A stretch of 64,000 bases of DNA from Bacillota bacterium (lineage in GTDB: Bacteria; Bacillota; Clostridia; Acetivibrionales; DTU013): the NCBI GenBank assembly GCA_023412665.1, contig JAEZCA010000003.1:14060-78059 (forward strand). Direction: 5' to 3'. The first letter of the stretch is position 1; every line of letters begins with the position of its first letter. The position numbers and the translations under genes were made by a program. Below are positions 52,425 to 60,852 of this stretch, in pieces. The notes below the pieces were generated by a model. That model worked only from the letters and a program-made list of their open reading frames with translations, ran no database searches and was not told the origin of the DNA.

Positions 52425-53882
52425 ATGGAGAAAAATAACGGAAATAAAAAGCTGTTCAATAAAAGAAGCCTGAAATACGGTGCAAACGCCGTGATTATGG
52501 TAGTTGCCGTCGTGGCTATCGCGGTGCTGCTGAACGTTGTCGTTGGTTTTCTGGATCTGAAGCTGGATCTGACCCCCAACAAATTGTATTCCTTATCTGA
52601 AACTACGGAGAGTGTGCTGGAGGAGCTGGACAAGGAGGTACAGATAATAGGCCTGTTCGACGATGCCTCAATAGGGACGGGAAGTGAGTATAAGCAGGTT
52701 ACGGATCTTCTCAGCCTGTATGCAAAAAATCCTAAAATTAAGGTTCAGTATATAGATCCGGATAAAAATCCCGGCATCATCAACCAATTGGATCCGGATA
52801 ACACAATGAATCTTCAGGTATCGAATTTTATTGTTAAAAGTACTGTAAACGGAAATGAGAAGAAAAAGAAGCTGGATTATTATGACCTCTTTGAAATGGA
52901 GTTCAATGAGTATTCGTACCAGTACGAGAGCACAGGCTCAGACGCTGAGCAGGGCTTCACAGGCGCAATCAAATATGTAACCGCTGAATACACTCCTGTG
53001 GTCTACTTTACTGAAGGTCACGATGAGTACGAGGTTGACAGTGTATATACAAATCTGAAAGGCTCTCTGGAAAAAAACAATTACCTTGTAAAAAATATCA
53101 ACCTGATGACGCTCGATACAATCCCCGAGGATGCCGAGCTGATCGTTGTAGCTTCACCTAAAAGAGATATTTCCTTTGCGGAAAGGGATCTTCTTGAAAG
53201 ATATTTGCTGGATGGCGGCAATGCAATATTCATGTTTGATTATTTGGAAAGTGACCCTTCCTTTGATGAGCTGAACAAATTGCTCAGCAAGATTAACCTT
53301 GAAGTCAATTATGACAAGGTGAAGGAAAATGACGAGAGCAGACATGTGCCCCAGGATCCCTATACAATACTTGTCGATGCTTATTCGAACACCATCATAC
53401 CTCAGGATTTTAACACTGTAATGGGAAATTCCAGAAGCATAAGCATTCTGAAAAATGAAAAGGATTATGTCACCATTACCCCAATGATGCAGACAAGCGA
53501 GCAGGCCATCGGTGAGGTGGTCAACAAATCAAGGGGCGATGACATAAAAGGACCTCTTGATTTAGCTGTAGCTGTCGAGTATGGCGGCGGCACCGAGAAA
53601 GCAAAGATACTGGTTACGGGCAATTCCTCGTTTATAAGCGACAGCGCGTACGAGTTGTACGGTAATTATTATCTGAGCAATATGAATTTCATCCTCCATA
53701 CAATGGGATGGATGATTGACCAGCAGGACGAAACAATAATTCCTGCCAAGCCTTATGAAATAAACAGCTTCAATATAACACAGACACAGTCGACAGTGAT
53801 GGGCGTGGCGCTGACTCTGGTGTTCCCGCTGATCATATTTGTCACAGGTCTGATGGTTTACTTGAGGAGGCGTCATTTATGA
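52425..53882 (+). CDS. GldG-like ABC-associated extracytoplasmic protein
   Basis: 485 residues: a basic N-terminus, one span (about 22-42), then a large extracytoplasmic region (LDLTPNKLYSLSETTESVLEEL, typical for the GldG/ABC auxiliary family) and a second span at the C-terminus (about 455-478). GldG-type proteins form the accessory part of the transporter. It overlaps the next start by 4 bp (ATGA). Confidence 0.86.
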   Translation: MEKNNGNKKLFNKRSLKYGANAVIMVVAVVAIAVLLNVVVGFLDLKLDLTPNKLYSLSETTESVLEELDKEVQIIGLFDDASIGTGSEYKQVTDLLSLYAKNPKIKVQYIDPDKNPGIINQLDPDNTMNLQVSNFIVKSTVNGNEKKKKLDYYDLFEMEFNEYSYQYESTGSDAEQGFTGAIKYVTAEYTPVVYFTEGHDEYEVDSVYTNLKGSLEKNNYLVKNINLMTLDTIPEDAELIVVASPKRDISFAERDLLERYLLDGGNAIFMFDYLESDPSFDELNKLLSKINLEVNYDKVKENDESRHVPQDPYTILVDAYSNTIIPQDFNTVMGNSRSISILKNEKDYVTITPMMQTSEQAIGEVVNKSRGDDIKGPLDLAVAVEYGGGTEKAKILVTGNSSFISDSAYELYGNYYLSNMNFILHTMGWMIDQQDETIIPAKPYEINSFNITQTQSTVMGVALTLVFPLIIFVTGLMVYLRRRHL

Positions 53883-55285
53883 AATTGTACAGGAATGCAA
53901 TTATACTGTTAGTGATAGTTGCGCTTCTTGTCGGAGCATATTTCCTTGTGCGCAATATGAAGACTGAAGATGAGCCGTCGGAACAAACCGAACAGTATGA
54001 CAGACTGACCGACTATACTACAGATTCTATCGAATCTGTAACGTTGATAAATGAAGATGGTACCTTTGTCATTGTAAAAAAAGATCAGGACTGGGCGCTC
54101 TCATCTCCTTCGGATATCAGATATGAGCCTACCGTACTGAGCAGCATCGTCATAAATGCATCAACTATAGTTGCAGACAAGGTCGTTGAGGAGAATGCGG
54201 CAGACCTGTCGATATACGGCCTGGATGATCCGGCAAAGGCAGTGGTGAAGACCACGGACGGCAAAGAAACAGTCATTGAGATAGGAGACCTGACGCCTAC
54301 ACAGGGCGGAAATTATGTAAAGCTGGCCGGAACCAATAAAGTGTATGTTATCAGCAATTTTGTCGGTGAAAAGCTAACAATGGGTAAAAACGATATGAGA
54401 AAGACGCTGATGTTCGATTTTACCTCCGACATGATTGATTCCGTTGCCATGAGCAGGAAAGGCGAGAGCCTGTTTTCCGCCGTGGTAGAAGAGGACGGCG
54501 CAAGCTGGACAATGAATACGCCTATAAAGGCCAGTGTCAATGAATCAGCTGTTTATCCCATGCTGGATGCCCTTTCGAGTACAAACGTGATTGAATTTGT
54601 GGAGGAGAATCCAAAGGATCTTTCACAGTACGGACTGCACAAACCTTCCTATGAATTTGAATTCAGCGTTGAAGGCAGGAAGTACAAGCTGACGATGGGC
54701 GATGAGAGAGTAAAGGGATCGGAAATATATGCCATGCTCGATGGAAGCAATGAGGTGTTAACGGTTAACATGGAGCCGTATAACTTTGTCGATAAACCGC
54801 TTAAAGAGGTGCTTAAGATATTTGCTTATATAGTAAATATCGACCAGGTAAAGAAAATAGACCTGACAATGGATGGCAAGACGGATAATATGGTTCTTGA
54901 CGTATATAAGGATGCCGAAGGCAATTCCGATTATGAAAAGGATAAATTCTATTTCAACGGACTTGATGCCACCGCCGAGGATGAAGAAGGCAGCCAGCCG
55001 TTCAGGAAGCTTTACCAGGCAATGGTCGGCATCGGGCTCGATGAGATCGATATCGAAGGAAAACCGGAGGGACCGGCAGATATTGTTATTGATTACACAC
55101 TTGTTGACGGCAGCAGGATGAAGGTAGAATTCATATCAAAGGATGAGAATTTCTACTATGTGGTGAGAAACGGCGAATATGCCGGAATACTCGTCAAGAA
55201 GATGAACAAGGTCGATTTTGGTATCGAAGGCCTGAGACAGGCTTACACGAGACTGACGGATTTCCTTGACGAGCAGGGCAAGTAG
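53879..55285 (+). CDS. DUF4340-domain membrane protein of the GldAFG-like system
   Basis: 468 residues: N-terminal anchor (AIILLVIVALLVGAYFLV), then repeated beta-rich DUF4340 units, with LYGLDDPA- and YGLHKPS-type turns (IYGLDDPAKAVV, YGLHKPSYEFEF) and KEVLKIF. The protein should lie outside the membrane. DUF4340 proteins are usual fourth partners of GldAFG-like operons in non-gliding bacteria. It ends the operon just before a strong terminator. Confidence 0.82.
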   Translation: MKLYRNAIILLVIVALLVGAYFLVRNMKTEDEPSEQTEQYDRLTDYTTDSIESVTLINEDGTFVIVKKDQDWALSSPSDIRYEPTVLSSIVINASTIVADKVVEENAADLSIYGLDDPAKAVVKTTDGKETVIEIGDLTPTQGGNYVKLAGTNKVYVISNFVGEKLTMGKNDMRKTLMFDFTSDMIDSVAMSRKGESLFSAVVEEDGASWTMNTPIKASVNESAVYPMLDALSSTNVIEFVEENPKDLSQYGLHKPSYEFEFSVEGRKYKLTMGDERVKGSEIYAMLDGSNEVLTVNMEPYNFVDKPLKEVLKIFAYIVNIDQVKKIDLTMDGKTDNMVLDVYKDAEGNSDYEKDKFYFNGLDATAEDEEGSQPFRKLYQAMVGIGLDEIDIEGKPEGPADIVIDYTLVDGSRMKVEFISKDENFYYVVRNGEYAGILVKKMNKVDFGIEGLRQAYTRLTDFLDEQGK

Positions 55286-55313
55286 TATCGGGAAATGAAG
55301 TTGATGTAATTTG

Positions 55314-55371
55314 AAAAACAGCTCCGACATAGAATGAATTAGTTTGATTCTATGATATGGAGCTGTTTTTT
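55314..55371 (+). terminator. Terminator of the GldAFG-like operon, overlapping the next ribosome site
   Basis: AAAAACAGCTCC and GGAGCTGTTTTTT pair, with inner arms CATAGAAT / ATTCTATG. The 3' arm contains the GGAG that would serve as ribosome site for the next gene (ATG at 55373, 2 bp after the hairpin). Confidence 0.85.
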
Positions 55372-55372
55372 G

Positions 55373-56467
55373 ATGCCTGATGAATTTAAGAACATCCTGA
55401 AGGTCGCAAGCATCTATGCTACTACGATCATTGGTGCCGGGTTTGCCTCCGGCCAGGAGATAATGCAGTTTTTCACCGCATATAAAACCGGAGGTTTTTT
55501 CGGTGTGCTGCTGGCCGGAATCCTGTTCAGCGTTGTAGGCAGTATTGTGCTTGACAAGGTATACAGCCAGCGTATTAGGAACTATGAAGAGTTTATTATT
55601 CCGATGTTCGGCTGGAGGCTTGGATGGATAGTAAAAACAGCCGTCATTGTGTTTATATTTTGCATGTTTTGTATAATGATCGCCGGTTCAGGAAATGTGA
55701 TTTCACATAGCTTCGGACTGCCCATAGAGTATTCGGTGCTTATCATGGGCTTCATTTGCATGCTGCTGATAATGACAAATATAAAAGGTATTGTGTTTCT
55801 CAGTTCGATAGTAACACCCCTCCTTGTGACCGGCATCATTCTTTCAGGCCTTTATATCATTATTTATAACGAGTATCAGGTTTCAGGCTTTAATGACCTT
55901 CTGTCAAATATTACAAACAACTGGTTTCTGTCATCGCTTTTATATGTCAGCTACAACAGCATATTGGCCATAGTGATGATGTGCAGCATGCTGCCTTACA
56001 TAAAAACCCGCAGAACGGCCATTGCCGGAGGCGTTGCTGGGGGTGTGTCGCTGGCGGCGGCGGCTCTTGTAATAAATGCTGTAATAACTCTTTTCTATCC
56101 TGCAGCAATGGAAAAGGAGCTGCCTGTAATGGATATTTTAAAGAGCTTCAGCAGTACCGCAGGAAGCCTCTATTCAGTGCTGCTATGGCTTGCCATGCTT
56201 ACATCGGCGGTTGCGTCGGGGTATAGCTTTGCCGACAGGGCAGGGAACGCTCTTAAGGTCGACAAAAGAGTAGTGGCTGTTTTGCTTTGCGGTGCGGCTG
56301 TTCCTTTGTCAACGCTGGGATTCTCAAGGCTTATTGCTTTGATTTACCCGGCATTCGGATATCTAGGTTTGTTTATGATCATCGTTATCCTTGCAAGCAG
56401 TCTCGCAAGGCCGACCGGTTCTGTCCATGCCGGCGGTCAGCAAAGCAAAAGGAAAACAGACAGGTAA
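55373..56467 (+). CDS. YkvI-like membrane transport protein
   Basis: 364 residues from the ATG at 55373; an earlier in-frame ATG lies inside the preceding terminator. About ten spans; the first contains KVASIYATTIIGAGFASGQE, the conserved unwound-helix motif of this APC-superfamily group. The substrate is unknown. Its GGAG site is inside the terminator hairpin of the upstream operon, so initiation may depend on read-through or hairpin opening. No separate promoter was found. Confidence 0.82.
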   Translation: MPDEFKNILKVASIYATTIIGAGFASGQEIMQFFTAYKTGGFFGVLLAGILFSVVGSIVLDKVYSQRIRNYEEFIIPMFGWRLGWIVKTAVIVFIFCMFCIMIAGSGNVISHSFGLPIEYSVLIMGFICMLLIMTNIKGIVFLSSIVTPLLVTGIILSGLYIIIYNEYQVSGFNDLLSNITNNWFLSSLLYVSYNSILAIVMMCSMLPYIKTRRTAIAGGVAGGVSLAAAALVINAVITLFYPAAMEKELPVMDILKSFSSTAGSLYSVLLWLAMLTSAVASGYSFADRAGNALKVDKRVVAVLLCGAAVPLSTLGFSRLIALIYPAFGYLGLFMIIVILASSLARPTGSVHAGGQQSKRKTDR

Positions 56468-56493
56468 GCAACCCCGCCGATTCGCCCTACTGA

Positions 56494-56563
56494 TGTGGTA
56501 CTATGAGACCGGCGGTGCACAACCTCCACAAACAGCACCACCGGTCTGCTTCATGGTACCACA
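56494..56563. repeat. Long imperfect inverted repeat
   Basis: TGTGGTAC...ACCGGCGGTGC and GCACCACCGGT...GTACCACA pair with a few mismatches over about 27 bp per arm, with a 16-nt loop. No T-run follows, so it is not a typical terminator. It separates the YkvI-like gene from the next. Confidence 0.6.
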
Positions 56564-56666
56564 TTGGAAGGATGGAGCGGGAGTGTGGGTATGGCAGGAA
56601 ATAGATTTGTATGATAAAATAAATTTCGTACAGGCAATGCAAAGGATAAAGCTGAGGTGAACCTTT

Positions 56667-57833
56667 TTGAGAAACATCCCGGAACAGGAAAGTCCCACAT
56701 CAGGCGGAAAAGCGGCCGGTATACTGACGACGCTGCTGTTATTCCTGCTGATTATTGCAGTAGCCTTGTTTAGCTATGAACGCAGCCTTGATCCATCAGT
56801 TGAGCTGAAGGATGTATTGAAGTCATTGGGCAATTCCGGTGAGAAAGAGGTCAAGGATGCTGATGTTCTGTATTCCTTTGGCTATGATGCAAGAGAAAAG
56901 ACTGTTTTTGCCCCGTACAGGGATCTCATTGTCAAATGCAGCAAAAGCGGCATCATGTTTTTGGATAAGACAGGGGATATTGTACGGTCCGAGAGCATCA
57001 CATACACTAATCCGATGTTAAAGACAAACGGTGCTCAGCTCCTGGCTGCCGATATTGGTTCAACTGAATTATGTATTTTAGATAATGATTCGATCAACTG
57101 GCAGGACAAGACTGATGCTGCCATACTTAATGCGGATATAAGCGAGGATGGCTATGTGACAGTGATCACCCAGGCAAAGAGGGACAATAATGTGATCCGT
57201 GTCTATGAGCCGCATGGAGTCGAGCTTTTCAGAAAGATAATAGCAAATGACTTTGCGGTTTCGGCCAGCGTATCGCCGTCAGAGAAGTACCTCACCCTGT
57301 CTGCTATCAGTACTGGAGCAGTAGGGCCGTTTTCCCGCTTTAAATTCTATGATATGGAAGGAAAGGAACTCGCGGAGCTTTCGTTTGATGCATCCGGTGA
57401 GCTTCTCCCCTTATTCTGGTACAATAGGGATGACAGTCTGTTTGCAGCAGGTGACAGCGCAGCAGGCACAATCACCCCGACGGGGACAAGTGTCTGGCAG
57501 GAGCAGTTCAGCAGCGTTGTCGGAGCGGAAAAGGCAGGAAATGGTATGCTGGCTGTGGCGGCGAAAACGGACGGCGGAGCGGTACTCAACATATATACGG
57601 CAGACGGAAAGAAACATGCATCGGCTGAACTGCAGGGCGCGCCGGCTGGTCTCGAGGCAGTCAAGGGAAGGATTGCCGTCTATAATGAGAATACGGTTTT
57701 CTTTTTTGACGACAGAGGAAATTACACCAGCAAATACAATACCGGCAAAAGGATAAGGCAGGTATGCCTTTTTAGCAGAAGCCAGGCGGCAGTGATCACG
57801 GACGGAGAGGTTACTGTACTGGATATATACTGA
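56667..57833 (+). CDS. DUF5711-like membrane-anchored protein
   Basis: 388 residues from a TTG with GAGGTGA upstream. One span at about 15-35 is followed by an extracytoplasmic beta-propeller-like region with repeats of short beta strands (VLYSFGYDAREKTVFAPYRDLIVKCSKSGIMFLDKTGD..., KGRIAVYNENTVFFFDDRGN). It resembles the DUF5711 group, common in Clostridia, of unknown function. It lies 57 bp upstream of a CvpA-like gene; the two may be one unit. Confidence 0.7.
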   Translation: MRNIPEQESPTSGGKAAGILTTLLLFLLIIAVALFSYERSLDPSVELKDVLKSLGNSGEKEVKDADVLYSFGYDAREKTVFAPYRDLIVKCSKSGIMFLDKTGDIVRSESITYTNPMLKTNGAQLLAADIGSTELCILDNDSINWQDKTDAAILNADISEDGYVTVITQAKRDNNVIRVYEPHGVELFRKIIANDFAVSASVSPSEKYLTLSAISTGAVGPFSRFKFYDMEGKELAELSFDASGELLPLFWYNRDDSLFAAGDSAAGTITPTGTSVWQEQFSSVVGAEKAGNGMLAVAAKTDGGAVLNIYTADGKKHASAELQGAPAGLEAVKGRIAVYNENTVFFFDDRGNYTSKYNTGKRIRQVCLFSRSQAAVITDGEVTVLDIY

Positions 57834-57890
57834 TAAATATAGCCGGTGATGCTTTTATTCGCCGGTAAAAAATAGAAAGGCGGTTGGGGT

Positions 57891-58601
57891 ATGAACTGGA
57901 GCGATTTTGTGGTGATAGGCATCATAGTGGCTTTTGCTGTCATAGGATTGTTCAAGGGCTTTATTATGTCGGTCTATAGACTGGTTTCATTCGTGGTATG
58001 TGTCTTTTTATCCATCAAATTATCACCTGTTCTTGCGCGGATACTAGAGAAAACTTCTGTTTATGACGGTATCAAGGGCATGATCGTCAGGAATCTGGAA
58101 ACATGGAGCAAAAGCGCATTTTCATCACCGTCGGCGGTGACGACAGGGACAGCCGGAGCTGAGACAATACTGGGCACTATGCCAATGCCTGATGTATTAA
58201 AAAGCTCCCTTCTCAACAACCTGCCTTCGCCGTCTGAGCTGATAGATGTCAACGGTATAGTAAATGCAATCGGAGATGGACTTGCGGATATGGTCCTCTC
58301 AGTGCTTTGCCTGATAGTTCTGTATTTTGTACTGAGGCTCATTATGGGCGCTCTTGGAATGCTACTGCGCAAGATATCAGAACTGCCGGTCTTCAAGCAG
58401 GTGAACAAGGTTAGTGGGCTGCTTCTTGGTGCGTTGCAGGGATTTATTACAGTATACATATTATTTGCGGTACTTACGCTTTTCAATTTCAATCCGGCTT
58501 TCGCACCTATATTTGAAGGGCTTGAGTCCTCAATGCTTGCCGCCGGCTTTTATGAGAATAATATAATTATCAACTTCCTGTTTCCGCCGATAGTTGCCTG
58601 A
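57891..58601 (+). CDS. CvpA-family membrane protein
   Basis: 236 residues with GGCGGTTGGGGT before the ATG. Four spans; begins NWSDFVVIGIIVAFAVIGLFKGFIMSVYRLVSF, the CvpA/colicin V production pattern (PF02674-type). A longer loop between spans two and three (about 60-125). Family function is poorly known, linked to cell division or envelope. Confidence 0.82.
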   Translation: MNWSDFVVIGIIVAFAVIGLFKGFIMSVYRLVSFVVCVFLSIKLSPVLARILEKTSVYDGIKGMIVRNLETWSKSAFSSPSAVTTGTAGAETILGTMPMPDVLKSSLLNNLPSPSELIDVNGIVNAIGDGLADMVLSVLCLIVLYFVLRLIMGALGMLLRKISELPVFKQVNKVSGLLLGALQGFITVYILFAVLTLFNFNPAFAPIFEGLESSMLAAGFYENNIIINFLFPPIVA

Positions 58602-58907
58602 TATTGATGTCACAGCATCACAGCAAAGGTATATCGTTTAGGGCATTGGAAAGCTGCCTGTACTGATCCGGTAGTTGCTCCTTAACGAATTTTATACCCG
58701 AACCCTTAAAAATGAACGGTTTTGACCTTTTTGTATTAATTTATAGACATATAATAGAGAATAGTAGTAAAATAGCTTTAACGATGGCCGGGATAATTTA
58801 TTCCGGCTATTTTGCTAAAACAGTCGGAATGATTATTTTCCGCATTAAGACATGTTGATATTGATAACGTTCAAAGATGGTTTTATACAGGAAGGCGGGA
58901 CGGAACA
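58602..58907. other. Spacer before ilvD
   Basis: 306 bp. A TATAAT at 58750-58755 may be the -10 of the ilvD promoter (no good -35); the hairpin at 58787 follows soon after the predicted start. No T-box motif was found. Confidence 0.45.
58787..58813 (+). terminator. Terminator-like hairpin in the ilvD leader
   Basis: GCCGGGATAA and TTATTCCGGC arms pair (one G-T) with a one-base loop region and are followed by TATTTT. About 95 bp before the ilvD start; possible attenuator. Confidence 0.5.
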
Positions 58908-60566
58908 ATGAAAAGCGATATAGTAAAAAAAGGCATCGAGAAGTCGCCTCACAGAGCACTTTTCAAAGCGATGGGATATACGGACGAGGAAATCAGAAGG
59001 CCGCTGATAGGCGTGGTCAATTCGAAGAATGATATAGTTCCGGGGCACATACACCTGGATAATATCGCTGAGGCTGTCAAAGCAGGAATAAGGATGGCCG
59101 GCGGTACACCTGTTGAATTCGGGAGCATCGGGATATGTGACGGCATCGCCATGGGGCACGTGGGCATGAAGTATTCTCTGGCATCAAGAGAGCTGATCGC
59201 CGATTCATGCGAAGCTATGGGGCTGGCTCACAGCTTTGACGGCATGGTTTTCATACCGAACTGTGACAAGATAGTGCCCGGCATGCTTATGGCTGCGGCA
59301 AGGATCAATGTGCCGTCTGTTGTCATTAGCGGGGGGCCGATGCTGTCATTGAAGCGAAATGGTGTAAATCTGGATCTGAACAGTGTCTTTGAAGCGGTAG
59401 GTGCTTTCAAGGCCGGAACGATGACAGAAGAGGAAGTGTTTGAATACGAGGATAATGCATGTCCGGGATGTGGTTCATGCTCCGGAATGTTCACCGCCAA
59501 CTCCATGAATTGTCTGACGGAGGTCCTTGGCATGGGCCTTACCGGGAACGGCACAATACCAGCCGTATACGCTGAGAGGATCAGGCTTGCCAAGCAGGCG
59601 GGGATGAAGGTCATGGAGCTTGTTGAAAAGGATATAAAGCCTTCGGATATTCTTACTGAGAGGGCATTTGAAAACGCTCTGACTGTCGACATGGCACTGG
59701 GCTGTTCCACAAACTCAGTATTGCATCTTCCTGCAATAGCTCATGAGGCAGGAGTTGAAATCGATCTCGATATTATCAACAATATAAGCGGCAGGGTCCC
59801 AAATCTGTGCAAGCTGGCGCCCGCAGGGCACCACCATGTGCAGGACCTTTATATGGCCGGAGGTGTGCAGGCGGTGATGAAGGAGCTTTCAAAGAAGGAT
59901 CTTCTGCATCTTGACCTGATCACGGTCACAGGCAGGATGGTCGGAGAAAATATAGCAAATGCCGAGGTTAAAGACAGGGATGTAATCAGAAGCATTGATG
60001 AGCCATACAGCAAGACGGGCGGAATAGCGGTGCTGAGAGGCAATATCGCACCTGATGGGGCAGTGGTCAAGAGGTCTGCGGTTGCCAAGGAGATGCTGGT
60101 GCACAAAGGTCCGGCCAGAGTGTTCGATTCGGAGGAGGACTCCATAAAGGCCATCTATGAAGGCAGGATAAAGGCCGGCGATGTCGTGATCATACGTTAT
60201 GAGGGGCCAAAGGGCGGTCCCGGCATGAGGGAGATGCTGAGCCCAACCTCAGCCATTGCCGGTATGGGACTTGACAAGACGGTGGCGCTGATTACGGACG
60301 GAAGATTTTCAGGAGCATCCAGGGGCGCATCGATAGGGCATGTATCGCCTGAGGCTATGGAAGGCGGCATGATCGCCGCAGTCCGGGAAGGCGACATCAT
60401 AAGTATTGATATACCGGCGGGCAGGCTGAATGCCGAGGTGCCGGATGAGGAATTGAAGCGCCGGATGGCCGGGTGGAAGGCACCACAGCCGAGGATCAAC
60501 ACAGGGTACCTGGGCAGGTACGCGAGGCTGGTGACGTCGGCCAGCACAGGCGCCGTGCTGAAGTAA
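58908..60566 (+). CDS. ilvD: Dihydroxy-acid dehydratase
   Basis: 552 residues. Iron-sulfur Cys residues lie in FIPNCDKIVPGM, CPGCGSCSGMFTANSMNCL and ALGCSTNSVLHLPA; GRFSGASRGASIGHVSPEA marks the C-terminal domain. It dehydrates the dihydroxy acids of valine and isoleucine synthesis. It precedes ilvB by 286 bp of structured spacer. Confidence 0.96.
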   Translation: MKSDIVKKGIEKSPHRALFKAMGYTDEEIRRPLIGVVNSKNDIVPGHIHLDNIAEAVKAGIRMAGGTPVEFGSIGICDGIAMGHVGMKYSLASRELIADSCEAMGLAHSFDGMVFIPNCDKIVPGMLMAAARINVPSVVISGGPMLSLKRNGVNLDLNSVFEAVGAFKAGTMTEEEVFEYEDNACPGCGSCSGMFTANSMNCLTEVLGMGLTGNGTIPAVYAERIRLAKQAGMKVMELVEKDIKPSDILTERAFENALTVDMALGCSTNSVLHLPAIAHEAGVEIDLDIINNISGRVPNLCKLAPAGHHHVQDLYMAGGVQAVMKELSKKDLLHLDLITVTGRMVGENIANAEVKDRDVIRSIDEPYSKTGGIAVLRGNIAPDGAVVKRSAVAKEMLVHKGPARVFDSEEDSIKAIYEGRIKAGDVVIIRYEGPKGGPGMREMLSPTSAIAGMGLDKTVALITDGRFSGASRGASIGHVSPEAMEGGMIAAVREGDIISIDIPAGRLNAEVPDEELKRRMAGWKAPQPRINTGYLGRYARLVTSASTGAVLK

Positions 60567-60569
60567 GTC

Positions 60570-60611
60570 GGGCTCTGGAGCGGGCTTCGGAGTGAGCAGC
60601 AGCGCCGGAAG
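60570..60611. repeat. 42-bp direct repeat, left copy
   Basis: GGGCTCTGGAGCGGGCTTCG...GCAGCAGCGCCGGAAG, repeated at 60773-60814 with 3 or fewer changes. It begins 4 bp after the ilvD stop. Confidence 0.75.
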
Positions 60612-60612
60612 C

Positions 60613-60740
60613 CCATGCTTCAGCAGGATTTCAAATGCATCGGAAAGATGACGCGAGGGGAAACGTCTTCAGGGCGGTGCATGCGATCACTTTCCTCAGA
60701 GGTATTCCTTACGGGTCGGTGAAATCCTGCTTCCACATGG
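60613..60740. repeat. Long inverted repeat in the ilvD-ilvB spacer
   Basis: Arms AGCAGGATTTCA (60622-60633) and TGAAATCCTGCT (60720-60731) are perfect; CCATG/CATGG outside and GGAAAG/CTTTCC inside extend them. The whole lies between the two 42-bp direct repeats, a DR-IR-DR arrangement. It may be an RNA structure or a small insertion. Confidence 0.65.
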
Positions 60741-60772
60741 ACTCCCGTCACTGCAGGGGCGGATTTATGAGC

Positions 60773-60814
60773 GGGCTCTGGAGCGGGCTTCGGAGAAGGC
60801 AGCAGCGCCGGAAG
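60773..60814. repeat. 42-bp direct repeat, right copy
   Basis: Second copy of the repeat at 60570-60611, ending 39 bp before the ilvB start. Confidence 0.75.
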
Positions 60815-60852
60815 TCAATCAGATTGATTGTATATGTAATGGAGGGTCGGAG

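Noticed and set aside
58710..58856. Short frame before ilvD rich in Ile, Leu and Val, possible leader peptide
   Set aside because: It lacks a ribosome site, begins before the predicted transcription start, and the amino acid bias follows from the AT-rich sequence.
60680..60700. Sequence in the ilvD-ilvB spacer (AGGGCGGTGCATGCG) resembling a T-box core
   Set aside because: It differs from the AGGGTGGNACCGCG consensus at several positions, is not followed by a T-box style terminator, and is better explained as part of the inverted repeat.
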